Notes: a model not told the origin generated them from the sequence alone. DNA of 64,000 nt from Candidatus Dechloromonas phosphorivorans (GCA_016721185.1 JADKIP010000018.1:41469-105468), one strand, 5' to 3'; shown: positions 29,608 to 38,989, counted from the stretch's first letter. Numbers and translations are program-made.

Positions 29608-31185
29608 TCAATAGATAAATGAAACGGTCCCAATGAGAGCGTTTTCGGTGTAAGGGTTTGTGTTGCTGTCGAATTCAGAACGGCGGGCACTCAGGGAGCC
29701 GGTGGTTTTTGTACCCAGTTTGGTCGTTAAATTGACCTGGTAAAGAGTTGTTGTCGTTTTAAGCGTATTGGCGCCGGTACCGGTACTTTCCTGGCGGGAC
29801 CCCAAAAAATTTAGATTGGAAATTTCGCTGAGCCGATGTGACAAATTAATTCCAAAGCCTTGCTGTTTGATGGTCGTGTTCTGCGAAATAGCATCAATAT
29901 TTGATTGCGACGCTAGAACCCCCTGACTTTCACTGCGATTGGCGAGGAATGTGATTGAGTTTCGGGCACCAAATACTGCATACGAAAATTGCTGATTGCG
30001 TCGAATAGTGGCTTGCGATGTGGTGAAGCCGCTAGTGACCTGAGCATTTGCTGGAATCCCCGTTTGTGTTAACAGATTATTGGCACATGCATCTGCCGCT
30101 AGGGCAAGTTGCGCAGGGTCTGAAGGAAAACTGGACGCGAGTTGCTGGGCGCATTGCTGGTAATAAAGGTCGTACACGGAACCGCGGCCAACGTTTGCGA
30201 ATTGATTGGGCTGCACCGAAACATCACGAGTATCGGAAAATTGGATGCTGCTCATCGGAAAACGATGATTGAAGTTAATGTTATGACCATTTCCGAAAAA
30301 TCGTTTTTCCTTGAAGGCAGAAAACTTGGTGCGTTCAGTCGGGTTCCAGTCAAAACCGTAACCTTGGGTTGTGGTCGTTTCTTGGCCTACGGACACGTAA
30401 TTGTTAGACTCTTGGCCACCGCTTACTTTGACGCGAAACTGTGGCGAGATTGAGTAAGTCAGGATCGCACGGATAATTTCAGCATCGGTCTTTCGACCTC
30501 TGCTGTACTCCGTCGTCTGCTGGTTTCCATCAATGGTCCACTGCAAATTTTTGAATGGTGTACTGCCACGCAACAGCCCGATCCATTGCGATAGGTCGGT
30601 ATCAGATACGTTGCCGGCATCAGAGCGGGTTGTCGACAGGTTATAGCGCAGCAGGTATTCAGTCGTTCCCGCTAATTGACCTCGGATGTAAGGCGATAGC
30701 CGGTAGGTTGCCGTTTCCGTGCTGTTATTGTTGATTGCCGTGTTGCTCGTTGACTGAGTGCCTAAGGCTGAAATCGTTTGCTGAGCAATTACCCCACTGA
30801 AGTCGAGGAACAACCAGTTCTCCACTGCTTCTAAAGTGCCGAAGGTGTTCAAAGAATTTTGAGAACGATTGTTGTCCGACTCCCTAGCGTAAAACTGGCC
30901 ACGCAGGCTGTAATCAAGATACGCATTAAGTCGCTCTGTCCGTGCCTCGATACGAATTCCTGGGGCTAGTTCGGTAATTAATTCGTTCTGTGTATTGCTG
31001 GCAGATCGGTTGATATTTGCGTTGTCGGTAAAAGTCTCAGTCAGTGAAATTCGGGGCTTGACACTCCAGGCACGGCCTTGAGTTGACGTTGCATTGTCCT
31101 GCGTTATTTGGGCGAGTGATGTTGCACTTAGGCAACACAACAATATTCCTGAAATTAAATGATTTATCTGGAATTTAGTTCGCAT
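29608..31185 (-). CDS. XrtA/PEP-CTERM-associated outer-membrane beta-barrel protein (TIGR03016-like)
   Basis: A 525-residue protein starting at ATG 31185 with a signal peptide (hydrophobic LISGILLCCLSATSLAQ). The mature part is rich in alternating hydrophobic residues, Asn and Thr, and ends GTVSFIY with the terminal aromatic residue typical of beta-barrels. VKPRISLTETFTDNANINRS near the N-terminus is the conserved start of the TIGR03016 family. It is a candidate outer-membrane channel for the exopolysaccharide. Its start overlaps the end of the kinase gene by 11 bases, immediately after the hexanucleotide repeat. Confidence 0.88.
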   Translation of the reverse strand: MRTKFQINHLISGILLCCLSATSLAQITQDNATSTQGRAWSVKPRISLTETFTDNANINRSASNTQNELITELAPGIRIEARTERLNAYLDYSLRGQFYARESDNNRSQNSLNTFGTLEAVENWLFLDFSGVIAQQTISALGTQSTSNTAINNNSTETATYRLSPYIRGQLAGTTEYLLRYNLSTTRSDAGNVSDTDLSQWIGLLRGSTPFKNLQWTIDGNQQTTEYSRGRKTDAEIIRAILTYSISPQFRVKVSGGQESNNYVSVGQETTTTQGYGFDWNPTERTKFSAFKEKRFFGNGHNINFNHRFPMSSIQFSDTRDVSVQPNQFANVGRGSVYDLYYQQCAQQLASSFPSDPAQLALAADACANNLLTQTGIPANAQVTSGFTTSQATIRRNQQFSYAVFGARNSITFLANRSESQGVLASQSNIDAISQNTTIKQQGFGINLSHRLSEISNLNFLGSRQESTGTGANTLKTTTTLYQVNLTTKLGTKTTGSLSARRSEFDSNTNPYTENALIGTVSFIY

Positions 31186-32137
31186 GTCCGTACCCGTACC
31201 CGTACCCGTACCCGTACCCGTACCCGTCAGTCGAGGATTGTCTAGCCTGATTAAGTACCAGCATTTTGACCGGGCAAGCGTCAATTGCAGCTACCGCTTG
31301 CTTGACTGCGGCTTGGGCGGTGTTTTCAGCATTGACGACAACAACAATCTGTCCCATGTGGGTAGCTAGTGCGCGAGATTCCGTAGTCAGCAGGAGGGGA
31401 GGTGAATCAAAAATAATGATACGGTCGCTGTAACGGCCCGACATGTCATCTAATAGTCGAATCATGGCATCACTAGCGAGAAGCTCTGTTGCGCGAGCTT
31501 GCGCTGTTCCGCTTGGCAAGATCGATAATTTTTCAATATTGGTACGCAGCAACACACCAGAAATATCGACGGAGTTCTTGACCACTACATCCAGCAGACC
31601 AGGTGCAGGTTGAAGCCCGAGCATGTTGAGTACAGATGGGCGAGAAACGTCTGCATCAACCAGCATTACTGTATTGTCAAGCTCCATGGCAATACTGATC
31701 GCGAGATTAATTGCGGTAAAGGTCTTACCCTCACCGGGTAGCGCGCTGGTAATCATAATCAGATTACCATTTTGAATTGCCGAGTTTGTTCTACCCATAG
31801 CATTGGCGATAAGTGGGCGTTTAATGACACGGTACTCGTCGGCCAACTGGCTACGTGATGCTTGAGGAACGAGAATTCCTGAAGCGGAAATCGCATCAAG
31901 ATCTAACTCTACGCGGTTGTTAAGTGCACTTGAAGTAACGCTTGAAGAGTTATTCTCTCTTTGCCGTATCGCTTCAACCGCTGGGGGAGGTGTAACGATT
32001 TCGGCGAGAACCTTATTCTCAGGCATGGCTAACAAAGTTTTAGCCATGCCTAGACAAGGATCTGCGTCTTCAGGCAATTCAACCCCGGCTTGACGAAGTT
32101 GCTCAAGTCGCTTTGCTGCTTGTTCAATCAAACTCAT
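31175..32137 (-). CDS. XrtA-associated tyrosine autokinase (BY-kinase, TIGR03018-like)
   Basis: A 320-residue cytoplasmic bacterial tyrosine kinase that pairs with the Wzz-like protein upstream to control chain length and export. Walker A is SALPGEGKTFTAINLA near residue 130, Walker A' is VMLVDADVSRPS near 155, and Walker B is IIIFDSPPLLLTTES near 238. The C-terminus is a Gly-Tyr dipeptide run (six repeats), encoded by a perfect DNA hexamer repeat; these tyrosines are the probable autophosphorylation cluster. It begins three bases after the chain-length gene. Confidence 0.92.
   Translation of the reverse strand: MSLIEQAAKRLEQLRQAGVELPEDADPCLGMAKTLLAMPENKVLAEIVTPPPAVEAIRQRENNSSSVTSSALNNRVELDLDAISASGILVPQASRSQLADEYRVIKRPLIANAMGRTNSAIQNGNLIMITSALPGEGKTFTAINLAISIAMELDNTVMLVDADVSRPSVLNMLGLQPAPGLLDVVVKNSVDISGVLLRTNIEKLSILPSGTAQARATELLASDAMIRLLDDMSGRYSDRIIIFDSPPLLLTTESRALATHMGQIVVVVNAENTAQAAVKQAVAAIDACPVKMLVLNQARQSSTDGYGYGYGYGYGYGHAN
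31190..31225. repeat. Six tandem copies of GTACCC (GGGTAC on the coding strand)
   Basis: Six perfect copies of a 6-bp unit. On the minus strand they encode the Gly-Tyr tail of the autokinase. The repeat ends four bases before the start codon of the outer-membrane protein gene. Copy-number change keeps the kinase in frame but alters the number of tail tyrosines. Confidence 0.95.
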
Positions 32138-32140
32138 CTC

Positions 32141-33706
32141 TTAACCTCCAGCTAAACGTTTGGATAGGAAGGAGAGGGTGGCAACGCCAGCTCCGTAAGC
32201 AATAACCAGGCCGGCGGTTGCAATTAGGAAACGTCGCAGGCTTGACAGCTCCTTGAGACGTCGAGCTTCATTGGGGATAAGTGAAACGGTGCCAAGAAGA
32301 GGCAAGCCGGTTTCATCACGTAGCGTCTTTCCGTCAAAAAATACGGGTCGAATTTGACTCGCTGCGAACGCAGAAAATAAGCCTGCAGCGAGTGCAATTA
32401 AAAGGCCGACTGGTAGCAACAGCAGGCGATTCGGTGCGACAGGTGTTGAAGATGCACGTGGTGGATCAATCAAGCGAAAATCGGCAACCGAACCTGTTGC
32501 TTCAAGGTCGCCGGATAGCTCTGCAGACTCACGTCTAGTGACTAATTGTTCGTAGTTCTTCTTGTGAATATCGTAATCACGATTCAACTGCGTGAATTCA
32601 GCCTCCAACTGTGGTTGTGTCTTTATAAGGTTAGTCGTGCGCTTGTAGCGAGCCTCATATTCGGCAACACGTGCCTGTAATGAAGCTACATTCGCTTCTG
32701 CTTCTGCGAGAGATACTTTGAGTTGTTGATATACTGGATTGTTACTGACTGAAGAACTAGGATTAGCCGCTGCAAATTTCTTACGGGCGATTAGTTCCTG
32801 ACGTTTCTGATCTTCAAGATCTTTAATCAAGCGACGTGCGCCAACGACATCCGGATGTTGTTCAGTGTAACGTTGGAGCAAATTGTCCAAATTCCGTTTT
32901 TGACTATCAATGCGGCCGTCTATTTCAGGCAATGAAACGCTGGAGTCAGTACCTGAAGATTCTGGGAGAAGCACAGGCTCTTCTCCAATAATCTGACGTC
33001 GCATAGCATCACGCGAGTTTTCTGCCTCTCTTAATGCAAGCCGAGAACCATTGAGTTCGTTACTCAGAGCGGAAAGCTGATCAACACTGCTTCTTCCTTC
33101 GCTGGCTTGCAACTCTATGTTCCGCAGCTTGAAATCCTTCAAACGACCTTCTGCATCCTGAAGTTTTTTCTCATAATTTCGAATCTGTTCCTCAATAAAC
33201 TTGCGTGCCGAGTCTGAATCCTGCCGTTTATCACCAAGGCTGGATTCGACAAAAATCGATACTAGTGCCTGAACCACGCGTTGGGCTTTTCCGGGGTCCG
33301 TATCACGGTATGACAGAGAGTAAAGGTTATCCCGCCCGACACTTTGGATACTGAGTGTTTTCATCAGACCATCGACCAAAGCATCCTGCTCGGCCTTGCC
33401 TTTTATATTCAAGTCAAGGTCTGCCATGCGCACCAGTTTTTCAACGTTGGGTCGGCTGATCAACGTGCGACTCAACATCATGACTTGCTGTTCAATGTTG
33501 GGCTGCACTGCCAAGCCTGACATGAGTGGCTTCAGTATTGATTGGGTATCAACAAAAATTCGAGCTGAGGCTTCGTAACGATCAGGAATACGCAAAATGA
33601 CCCCGGCTGCGATGGCGCCCACCACCCAGGCAACCAGCATTCCGAGGCGGCGATGCTTCCATGTCGCGCGCAGGATCACGAGGACCTGGCGAAGAATATC
33701 TTCCAT
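32141..33706 (-). CDS. XrtA system polysaccharide chain-length determinant (Wzz/PCP family, TIGR03007-like)
   Basis: A 521-residue polysaccharide co-polymerase anchored in the inner membrane. A first transmembrane helix lies at about 20-40 (GMLVAWVVGAIAAGVIL). A long periplasmic coiled coil follows (about 165-380, rich in Glu, Lys and Gln heptads), then YDIHKKNYEQLVTRRESAEL, the GNVR-type segment. A Pro-rich second helix is near 425 (LLLLPVGLLIALAAGLFSAF), and a third hydrophobic segment lies at the C-terminus. It works with the autokinase gene directly downstream and the export lipoprotein upstream. Confidence 0.92.
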   Translation of the reverse strand: MEDILRQVLVILRATWKHRRLGMLVAWVVGAIAAGVILRIPDRYEASARIFVDTQSILKPLMSGLAVQPNIEQQVMMLSRTLISRPNVEKLVRMADLDLNIKGKAEQDALVDGLMKTLSIQSVGRDNLYSLSYRDTDPGKAQRVVQALVSIFVESSLGDKRQDSDSARKFIEEQIRNYEKKLQDAEGRLKDFKLRNIELQASEGRSSVDQLSALSNELNGSRLALREAENSRDAMRRQIIGEEPVLLPESSGTDSSVSLPEIDGRIDSQKRNLDNLLQRYTEQHPDVVGARRLIKDLEDQKRQELIARKKFAAANPSSSVSNNPVYQQLKVSLAEAEANVASLQARVAEYEARYKRTTNLIKTQPQLEAEFTQLNRDYDIHKKNYEQLVTRRESAELSGDLEATGSVADFRLIDPPRASSTPVAPNRLLLLPVGLLIALAAGLFSAFAASQIRPVFFDGKTLRDETGLPLLGTVSLIPNEARRLKELSSLRRFLIATAGLVIAYGAGVATLSFLSKRLAGG

Positions 33707-33771
33707 CTATGAGTCCAAGCTTAAAACCGCTCCGGTTTTGGCCGGCGCGGTATTAGTTGAGAATTGAATGA

Positions 33772-34392
33772 TCAGAACCAGCTCTGGGGGATGATGAGTA
33801 CATCACCTGGCTTCATTTCGACATTGGCCGAGAAGTCGCCTCGCTTCACCAGGTCTTTCAGGCGAACCCGGTATTGAGCATTGTTTTCAGAGGTGCGCAG
33901 TATCGTTGCACTATTACCGTCGGCAAAGTCGGTAATTCCGCCAACGACGATCATCACATCAAGCATGGTCATTTTTTGCTTATAGGGAAGCGTCTGGGGT
34001 TTGGCTGCTTCGCCGATCACGCGAATTTGCTCACTGTAAGGGCCAACGAAGCCTGTGACAATCACCGTGACCACGGGGTCGCGAATGAACTTGGACAGCT
34101 CTTTCTCCATGTCCCGGGCCAATGCGGTGGGGGTTTTCCCCATTGCGACCAAATCCTCAACCAGCGGCCCGGTAATCCTGCCGTCTGGGCGCACCGGCAC
34201 AGACATTGACAACTCTGGATTGCGCCAGACCTGAATATTTACGTTGTCTCCCGGCCCAATGACGTAGTTATAGTTTTCCGAAGCCGCTGAAGCCGGTGCT
34301 ACCGGATAATTGCTGGCGCACCCAGTAAATATGAAGGCTGACGCAGCGATCATCAGCCATTGGCTGGTAGATTTGGTAGTTAAGTTAATCAT
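33772..34392 (-). CDS. XrtA/PEP-CTERM system export lipoprotein (Wza-like, TIGR03027-like)
   Basis: A 206-residue outer-membrane polysaccharide export lipoprotein. The N-terminus MINLTTKSTSQWLMIAASAF leads to a lipobox FTGC (Cys near residue 25). YNYVIGPGDNVNIQVWRNPE and VPVRPDGRITGPLVEDLVAM form the poly-export domain, and a SLBB-like domain with IRVIGEAAKPQTLPYKQKMT follows. The start ATG 34392 has a GAGGGA Shine-Dalgarno at good spacing. It is the first gene of the long minus-strand XrtA operon; the 125 bases upstream should hold the main promoter, though no clear consensus is visible. Confidence 0.9.
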   Translation of the reverse strand: MINLTTKSTSQWLMIAASAFIFTGCASNYPVAPASAASENYNYVIGPGDNVNIQVWRNPELSMSVPVRPDGRITGPLVEDLVAMGKTPTALARDMEKELSKFIRDPVVTVIVTGFVGPYSEQIRVIGEAAKPQTLPYKQKMTMLDVMIVVGGITDFADGNSATILRTSENNAQYRVRLKDLVKRGDFSANVEMKPGDVLIIPQSWF

Positions 34393-34517
34393 GGATTTTT
34401 CCCTCAATCAGGTCGTAGTCTGAACCGGCCACTTATAGTCAGTAGGTCGTAATCATAACGGAAACGGCGTACATTGCGCTGCAACAATCGTTATCAACGT
34501 GTCGTATTTCACATTGA

Positions 34518-35753
34518 TTAAACGCCGTGGCGGAGTGCTTCGACTATTTCTAAATTTGCTGCACGGTGCGCTGGAAATACCGAGGCAATAAAAGCCGCAA
34601 AAAATCCGACGGCACCTGATGTAAAAACAGTGACAGGGTCTAGGCGAATCAATCCGATGTAACCAAGATTGGAATTGGGTGGTGGAGGCATTTCTATGCC
34701 AATGGCTGAAATGCCTAAAGCGGAGCTGCAGCCAAGCATCATGCCTAGTAGAGCGCCAAAAAATCCGAGGAGTGCACTTTCAGTCATAATCAACCGAAAA
34801 ACCCTGCGCGGATTGTCTCCCAGCGCGAGCAGGGTTCCGAATTCCCTGGTTCGCTCAAATAAAGTCATATTTATGCTGTTCGCAACGCTAAGAAGTACCA
34901 TTAAAAATATGATCAGGCGCAACACACCAAATTGGGCATCATAAAGTTGCACTGTCTTTTCATAAAAATCAGATAGTTCCCGCCAGGTTGATGCCTGAAA
35001 ACCGTGCTCAGCGATTTGCTCCCGAACTGCGTTAGCAATACGGTCTGTGTCATCAGTATTTGCGAGTGACATCACCAAAAGATGTGCTGCTTGGGTATCA
35101 AGCAATTCGCGAGTTGCTGTGAGAGGAATACGTATGGCTCTTGCATCGAATTCCTTGGAGAAGCTTTGGAAAACGCCGATCAACTGAAAATCAAGCGTAT
35201 TTACGGCTCCTTGGGCAAGATTAATGATTAATGTGACCCGGTCACCGATCTTTAGGTCTAGGGTGCGTGCCACGCCTTGGCCGACAACAACGCCGTCAAT
35301 GTCCTTATCGGTTAGCGGGCGCCCTTCGATGTAGCGCAAAAAACTACCAATCTTGGCTTCTCCATCTGGTTCGATTCCATCACCCATGACCCCAAGATCT
35401 CGCTTGCCATTATTCAACATGCCAGAAAAATTGATTCGGGTGACCACTTGCTCGACCCCCGGCCGTCTAGCCAGTGACGCCTTCAACTCATCCGGTTTTT
35501 CGATCATATGGGTTTCTGGAGATCGAGCGCGCATTGCCCAAAAGCCTTCGCGCGCAATTTGAATATGGCCAGTCTGCGAATGAATTGTTGCTTCAGCTAA
35601 TTGCACAAAAACGTCTTTTATAAACCCCCCAGCGAGTATCAAACTCGCCACACCAATACTTATGGCAGCGAGCGTTGCTGCCGTCCTTGCCCGATGACGA
35701 AGCAGATTTCGCATCGCTAGTGAAAGTTGGCCCGGCATCTTCATTGGTTGCAC
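34518..35753 (-). CDS. ABC transporter permease, FtsX/LolE-like (second permease)
   Basis: A 411-residue MacB/LolCE-type permease with one N-terminal helix (about 22-45), a periplasmic domain of about 220 residues, and three helices at the C-terminus forming the FtsX domain (LFERTREFGTLLALGDNPRR near residue 303). It belongs with the related permease directly upstream (13-base overlap) and the ATPase at 43.4-44.2 kb. Lol/MacB-type systems do not pump across the inner membrane; they extract lipoproteins or substrates from the periplasm. The start could also be the ATG a few codons later. Confidence 0.85.
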   Translation of the reverse strand: MQPMKMPGQLSLAMRNLLRHRARTAATLAAISIGVASLILAGGFIKDVFVQLAEATIHSQTGHIQIAREGFWAMRARSPETHMIEKPDELKASLARRPGVEQVVTRINFSGMLNNGKRDLGVMGDGIEPDGEAKIGSFLRYIEGRPLTDKDIDGVVVGQGVARTLDLKIGDRVTLIINLAQGAVNTLDFQLIGVFQSFSKEFDARAIRIPLTATRELLDTQAAHLLVMSLANTDDTDRIANAVREQIAEHGFQASTWRELSDFYEKTVQLYDAQFGVLRLIIFLMVLLSVANSINMTLFERTREFGTLLALGDNPRRVFRLIMTESALLGFFGALLGMMLGCSSALGISAIGIEMPPPPNSNLGYIGLIRLDPVTVFTSGAVGFFAAFIASVFPAHRAANLEIVEALRHGV

Positions 35754-36970
35754 CGCAAAGAGTCCACTATATTCATCCGACTAGCTTTCCATGCAGGCAT
35801 GATGCTTGCGATCAGCGTGGTGACAAAAGCAAGGGCTAAGGCGTCCATGGCAAGAGTAAAAGTGACGTTAATTTGAGCTGTAAAGCCTGTCTCCATGCCG
35901 GGTGGAGGGGGCATAGGAATTCCAATGAACGATAGAATTTCAGCAATCCCGTAGCCCAGCGTTATTCCTACAATTCCACCAAAAATTCCAATCAAGATCC
36001 CTTCAATAATAAACATGCGAAGCACTTGCGAACGCCGAAACCCAATCGCCATGATGGTGCCGATTTCGGTCGTCCGTTCAAGGACGCTCATTGTCTGTGT
36101 ATTGGAAATTGTTAAAATAATGATGAGGGCAATAATCGATTTCATTAAGTTGATTTGTTTGCCGAACAAAACGACTGTTTTGTTATAAAAGTCCGCTAGG
36201 TCTGTCCATGGCGTGACTTCGAACGTGTTTGCTGGCAGAGATGCGCGTAATTGCTCGACGGCTTGGCCTGTATTTTTGGTGTCTTTTAATAGAAGAACCC
36301 ATGAAGTAGCGCCTTGAACCCGCATCAGCTTTCGCGCGAAGTTAATGGGTATGCGGAGAGCGCTGTCATCGAACTCCTTCGCTGATGTGAAGAAAATTCC
36401 TGAAACCTTGAGTTCGATGGCATTGGGTGTGCCGTTGGCGGCTGTTACAAGCAATACAATGGTGTCTCCGGGACCCACGCCCAAGTTTTTAGCCAAGCCC
36501 TCGCCGAGCAGTGCGGCTTTTTCATCGTCGTGACTGAGATTCTTGCCTGATCGAATATGAATCTGATCGCTGATCACAGCTTCGTGATCAGGCTCAATAC
36601 CTTCACCGATAAAGCTAACGGTAGTGTCCCCGTAGCTACTCAGTCCGCTGAATGTGAGGCGCTGAGCGACGTTCGTAACTTCCGGCGATTGCTTGATCGC
36701 TTCGATTTCACTCGACTTTGCAGGTAATAAAAAACTGTAGGGGTCGGCTATCCCCTTTTCAAAATATCCCGGCCTGACGATCTGGATGTGGCCAAGTTGC
36801 GAGCGAATGGTTGATTCGCGCATATTCTCGAAGATCCATTCAATAAAACCACCCGCGAGTAGATAGGCTATCAGTCCACTGGCAACCGTAAGTAAGGCAA
36901 CAAGCGTTCTGTTCCGGTTACGCCTGAGGTTGCGGGTTGCAACTCGCAATTCCGTAAGCAAATTGTTCAT
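35741..36970 (-). CDS. ABC transporter permease, FtsX/LolC-like (first permease)
   Basis: About 409 residues from the ATG giving MNNLLTELRVATRNLRRNRN. The topology matches its downstream neighbour: an N-terminal helix, a periplasmic domain, and a C-terminal FtsX domain with SVLERTTEIGTIMAIGFRRS and the loop PMPPPPGMETG, which is also present in the partner (MPPPPNSN). The two permeases look like a heterodimer. The gene is divergent from the ThiF-like gene with about 70 bases between the starts. Confidence 0.85.
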   Translation of the reverse strand: MNNLLTELRVATRNLRRNRNRTLVALLTVASGLIAYLLAGGFIEWIFENMRESTIRSQLGHIQIVRPGYFEKGIADPYSFLLPAKSSEIEAIKQSPEVTNVAQRLTFSGLSSYGDTTVSFIGEGIEPDHEAVISDQIHIRSGKNLSHDDEKAALLGEGLAKNLGVGPGDTIVLLVTAANGTPNAIELKVSGIFFTSAKEFDDSALRIPINFARKLMRVQGATSWVLLLKDTKNTGQAVEQLRASLPANTFEVTPWTDLADFYNKTVVLFGKQINLMKSIIALIIILTISNTQTMSVLERTTEIGTIMAIGFRRSQVLRMFIIEGILIGIFGGIVGITLGYGIAEILSFIGIPMPPPPGMETGFTAQINVTFTLAMDALALAFVTTLIASIMPAWKASRMNIVDSLRCNQ

Positions 36971-37040
36971 TGGCGTAATGTTCAGCTTCAGGTAATGTCT
37001 CCAAACTAATTGTATTACCAAACTTGCGTTACCAAGGTGA

Positions 37041-37913
37041 ATGATGACGACCTTTAGTTATGACGAAGCTTTTTCAAGAAATATCGGCTGGGTAACTGAG
37101 GCGGAGCAGCAGCGGCTTCGTCAATCACGCGTGGCCATTGGCGGCCTGGGTGGGGTAGGCGGGGTCCATTTGTTAACGTTGGCGCGCTTGGGGATTGGTC
37201 GATTCACAATTGCTGATTTTGATGTGTTCGATGTCGTCAACTTCAATCGCCAAGTTGGCGCCACGATCAGTAGTCTGCAACAGCCAAAGATTGACGTGCT
37301 GGCAGAGATGACGCGCGACATTAATCCTGAAATTGAGCTTCGACTCTTTCCAGGTGGCGTGCAGGTCGACTCCGTTGAGGATTTTCTGGCTGACGTTGAC
37401 GTATATGTCGATGGACTTGATTTCTTTGCTTTTTCAGCTCGTCGCGTAACTTTTGCTGCCTGCGAACGCAAAGGTATTCCGGTGGTTACGGCTGCGCCTC
37501 TAGGGCTGGGTACAGCATTGCTCGTTTTTGGGCCGGGTGGCATGGCATACGAGGATTACTTCGGTTTTGAAGGTTGTGATGAAATGGAAATGGCTATCCG
37601 GTTTCTAGTCGGGTTATCACCGGCAATGCTGCAGCGCGGCTATGTGGCCGATATGAGTCGGGTCAATCTGGCTGAGCGTCGCGGCCCATCTAACATTGCT
37701 GCTTGTCAACTTTGTGCCGGGGTCGCTGCAGTCGAAACCTTGAAGCTTTTGCTCGGTCGAGGGGGGGTCAAACTTGCCCCATGGGGGAGTCAATTCGATG
37801 CATACCGTATGCGCTATAGTCGGACTTGGCGTCCCGGCGGGCACAAAAATCCATTGCAACGTTTAATGCGCACCCTGGTTAGGCGGCAATTGGCGATAGC
37901 AACGAAAGTCTGA
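37041..37913 (+). CDS. ThiF/MoeB/HesA-family E1-like adenylyltransferase
   Basis: A 290-residue E1-like protein. The nucleotide-binding loop VAIGGLGGVGGVHLLTLARL is near residue 30; FTIADFDVFDVVNFNRQVG (about 55-73) carries the Asp and the Arg that contacts ATP. YVDGLDFFAFSARR near 117 and CQLCAGVAAVETLKLL (about 228) follow. Only one CxxC is present, fewer than in MoeB. E1-like enzymes adenylate a carboxylate, usually a protein or peptide C-terminus. The pairing with the adjacent nitroreductase (stop and start share one base) equals the two halves of MoeY-type fusion proteins such as Mycobacterium tuberculosis Rv1355c, whose role is not established. Confidence 0.85.
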   Translation: MMTTFSYDEAFSRNIGWVTEAEQQRLRQSRVAIGGLGGVGGVHLLTLARLGIGRFTIADFDVFDVVNFNRQVGATISSLQQPKIDVLAEMTRDINPEIELRLFPGGVQVDSVEDFLADVDVYVDGLDFFAFSARRVTFAACERKGIPVVTAAPLGLGTALLVFGPGGMAYEDYFGFEGCDEMEMAIRFLVGLSPAMLQRGYVADMSRVNLAERRGPSNIAACQLCAGVAAVETLKLLLGRGGVKLAPWGSQFDAYRMRYSRTWRPGGHKNPLQRLMRTLVRRQLAIATKV

Positions 37914-38989
37914 TGATGAATCGCGATACGCTTATTCAGATACTAGACCTCGCGCGCTGGGCGCCAAGCGGGGATAACACACAGCCATGGCGTTTTGAGA
38001 TCGTGTCTGATAACCACATCGCCATTCATGGCTTTGATACCCGTGACCACGTGATTTATGACTTTGAAGGCCATCCTAGCCAGATGGCGCATGGTGCGCT
38101 TCTTGAGACTCTGCGTATAGCTGCGAGTGGTTTTCAAATTTCTACGGAGTGGCAGGTTCGTCAAGGGTGTCCTGAGAATGCTCCGGTTTACGATGTGTTG
38201 CTGACCCTAACCCCTGATTTGGTAACTGACCCGCTTCAACCGTATATAGAGAAACGTGTTGTCCAGCGGCGGCCAATGCGCACAACGCCACTCAGCAAAT
38301 TGCAGCACGATAGCCTGGCAAATGCGGTTGGCTCCAACTATTTGGTCCAGTTTTTTGAGACCCCCCGTGATCGACTTCGGGTGGCTGGTTTGCTTTGGGA
38401 TAATGCTTATATCCGATTGACTTGCCCGGAAGCTTTTCCTGTTCATCGGGATATTATTGAATGGGGGGTACGTTTCAGCGATGATCGCTTGCCAGAACAG
38501 GCAATAGGCGTCGATCCGCTCACGGCAAAGCTCATGAAGTGGGTAATGAGAAGCTGGGAAAGAGTTGATTTCTTTAATCGCTACCTGATGGGAACGATTG
38601 CGCCGCGTATTCAACTTGATTTTGTTCCGGCGATGGCATGTGCTGCGCATCTATTACTTAAGCCGAAAAAGGCACCCGAAAGTTTGCGAGATTACGTTGA
38701 GGCTGGTATTGCAATGCAACGGCTTTGGCTAACTGCCACCGCGCTTGGTTTGCATCTACAGCCCGAGATGACTCCAGTAATTTTTCGCTGGTACGCCAGA
38801 GCTAACAGGGGGGTTTCTGCAACGAGCGGGATCAACCAAAAGGTTGAATTGTTGGCTGCAGATTTTGAAGTTTTGGTTAAAGCTTCAAAGGATCAGGATT
38901 TTTCTTTTTTCTGCAGGGTTGGGAAATCAATGCCACCGAAATCACGGTCGTTACGTAAGAGTTTAAATCAACTGTTGGTGGAGAAATAG
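37913..38989 (+). CDS. Nitroreductase-family protein (MoeY C-terminal-like)
   Basis: A 358-residue flavin-dependent nitroreductase-fold protein. ILDLARWAPSGDNTQPWRFE at residues 10-29 is the FMN-binding signature (RWAPSGxNxQPW). EKRVVQRRPMRTTPLSK near 115 and AMQRLWLTATALGLHLQPEM (about 271) are typical of the larger MoeY-like members. It is coupled to the ThiF-like gene by a TGATG junction. Unlike classical nitroreductases of about 200 residues it has a long insert between the motifs, as in MoeY. The second in-frame ATG (37916) is an equally good start. The substrate is unknown. Confidence 0.85.
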   Translation: MMNRDTLIQILDLARWAPSGDNTQPWRFEIVSDNHIAIHGFDTRDHVIYDFEGHPSQMAHGALLETLRIAASGFQISTEWQVRQGCPENAPVYDVLLTLTPDLVTDPLQPYIEKRVVQRRPMRTTPLSKLQHDSLANAVGSNYLVQFFETPRDRLRVAGLLWDNAYIRLTCPEAFPVHRDIIEWGVRFSDDRLPEQAIGVDPLTAKLMKWVMRSWERVDFFNRYLMGTIAPRIQLDFVPAMACAAHLLLKPKKAPESLRDYVEAGIAMQRLWLTATALGLHLQPEMTPVIFRWYARANRGVSATSGINQKVELLAADFEVLVKASKDQDFSFFCRVGKSMPPKSRSLRKSLNQLLVEK

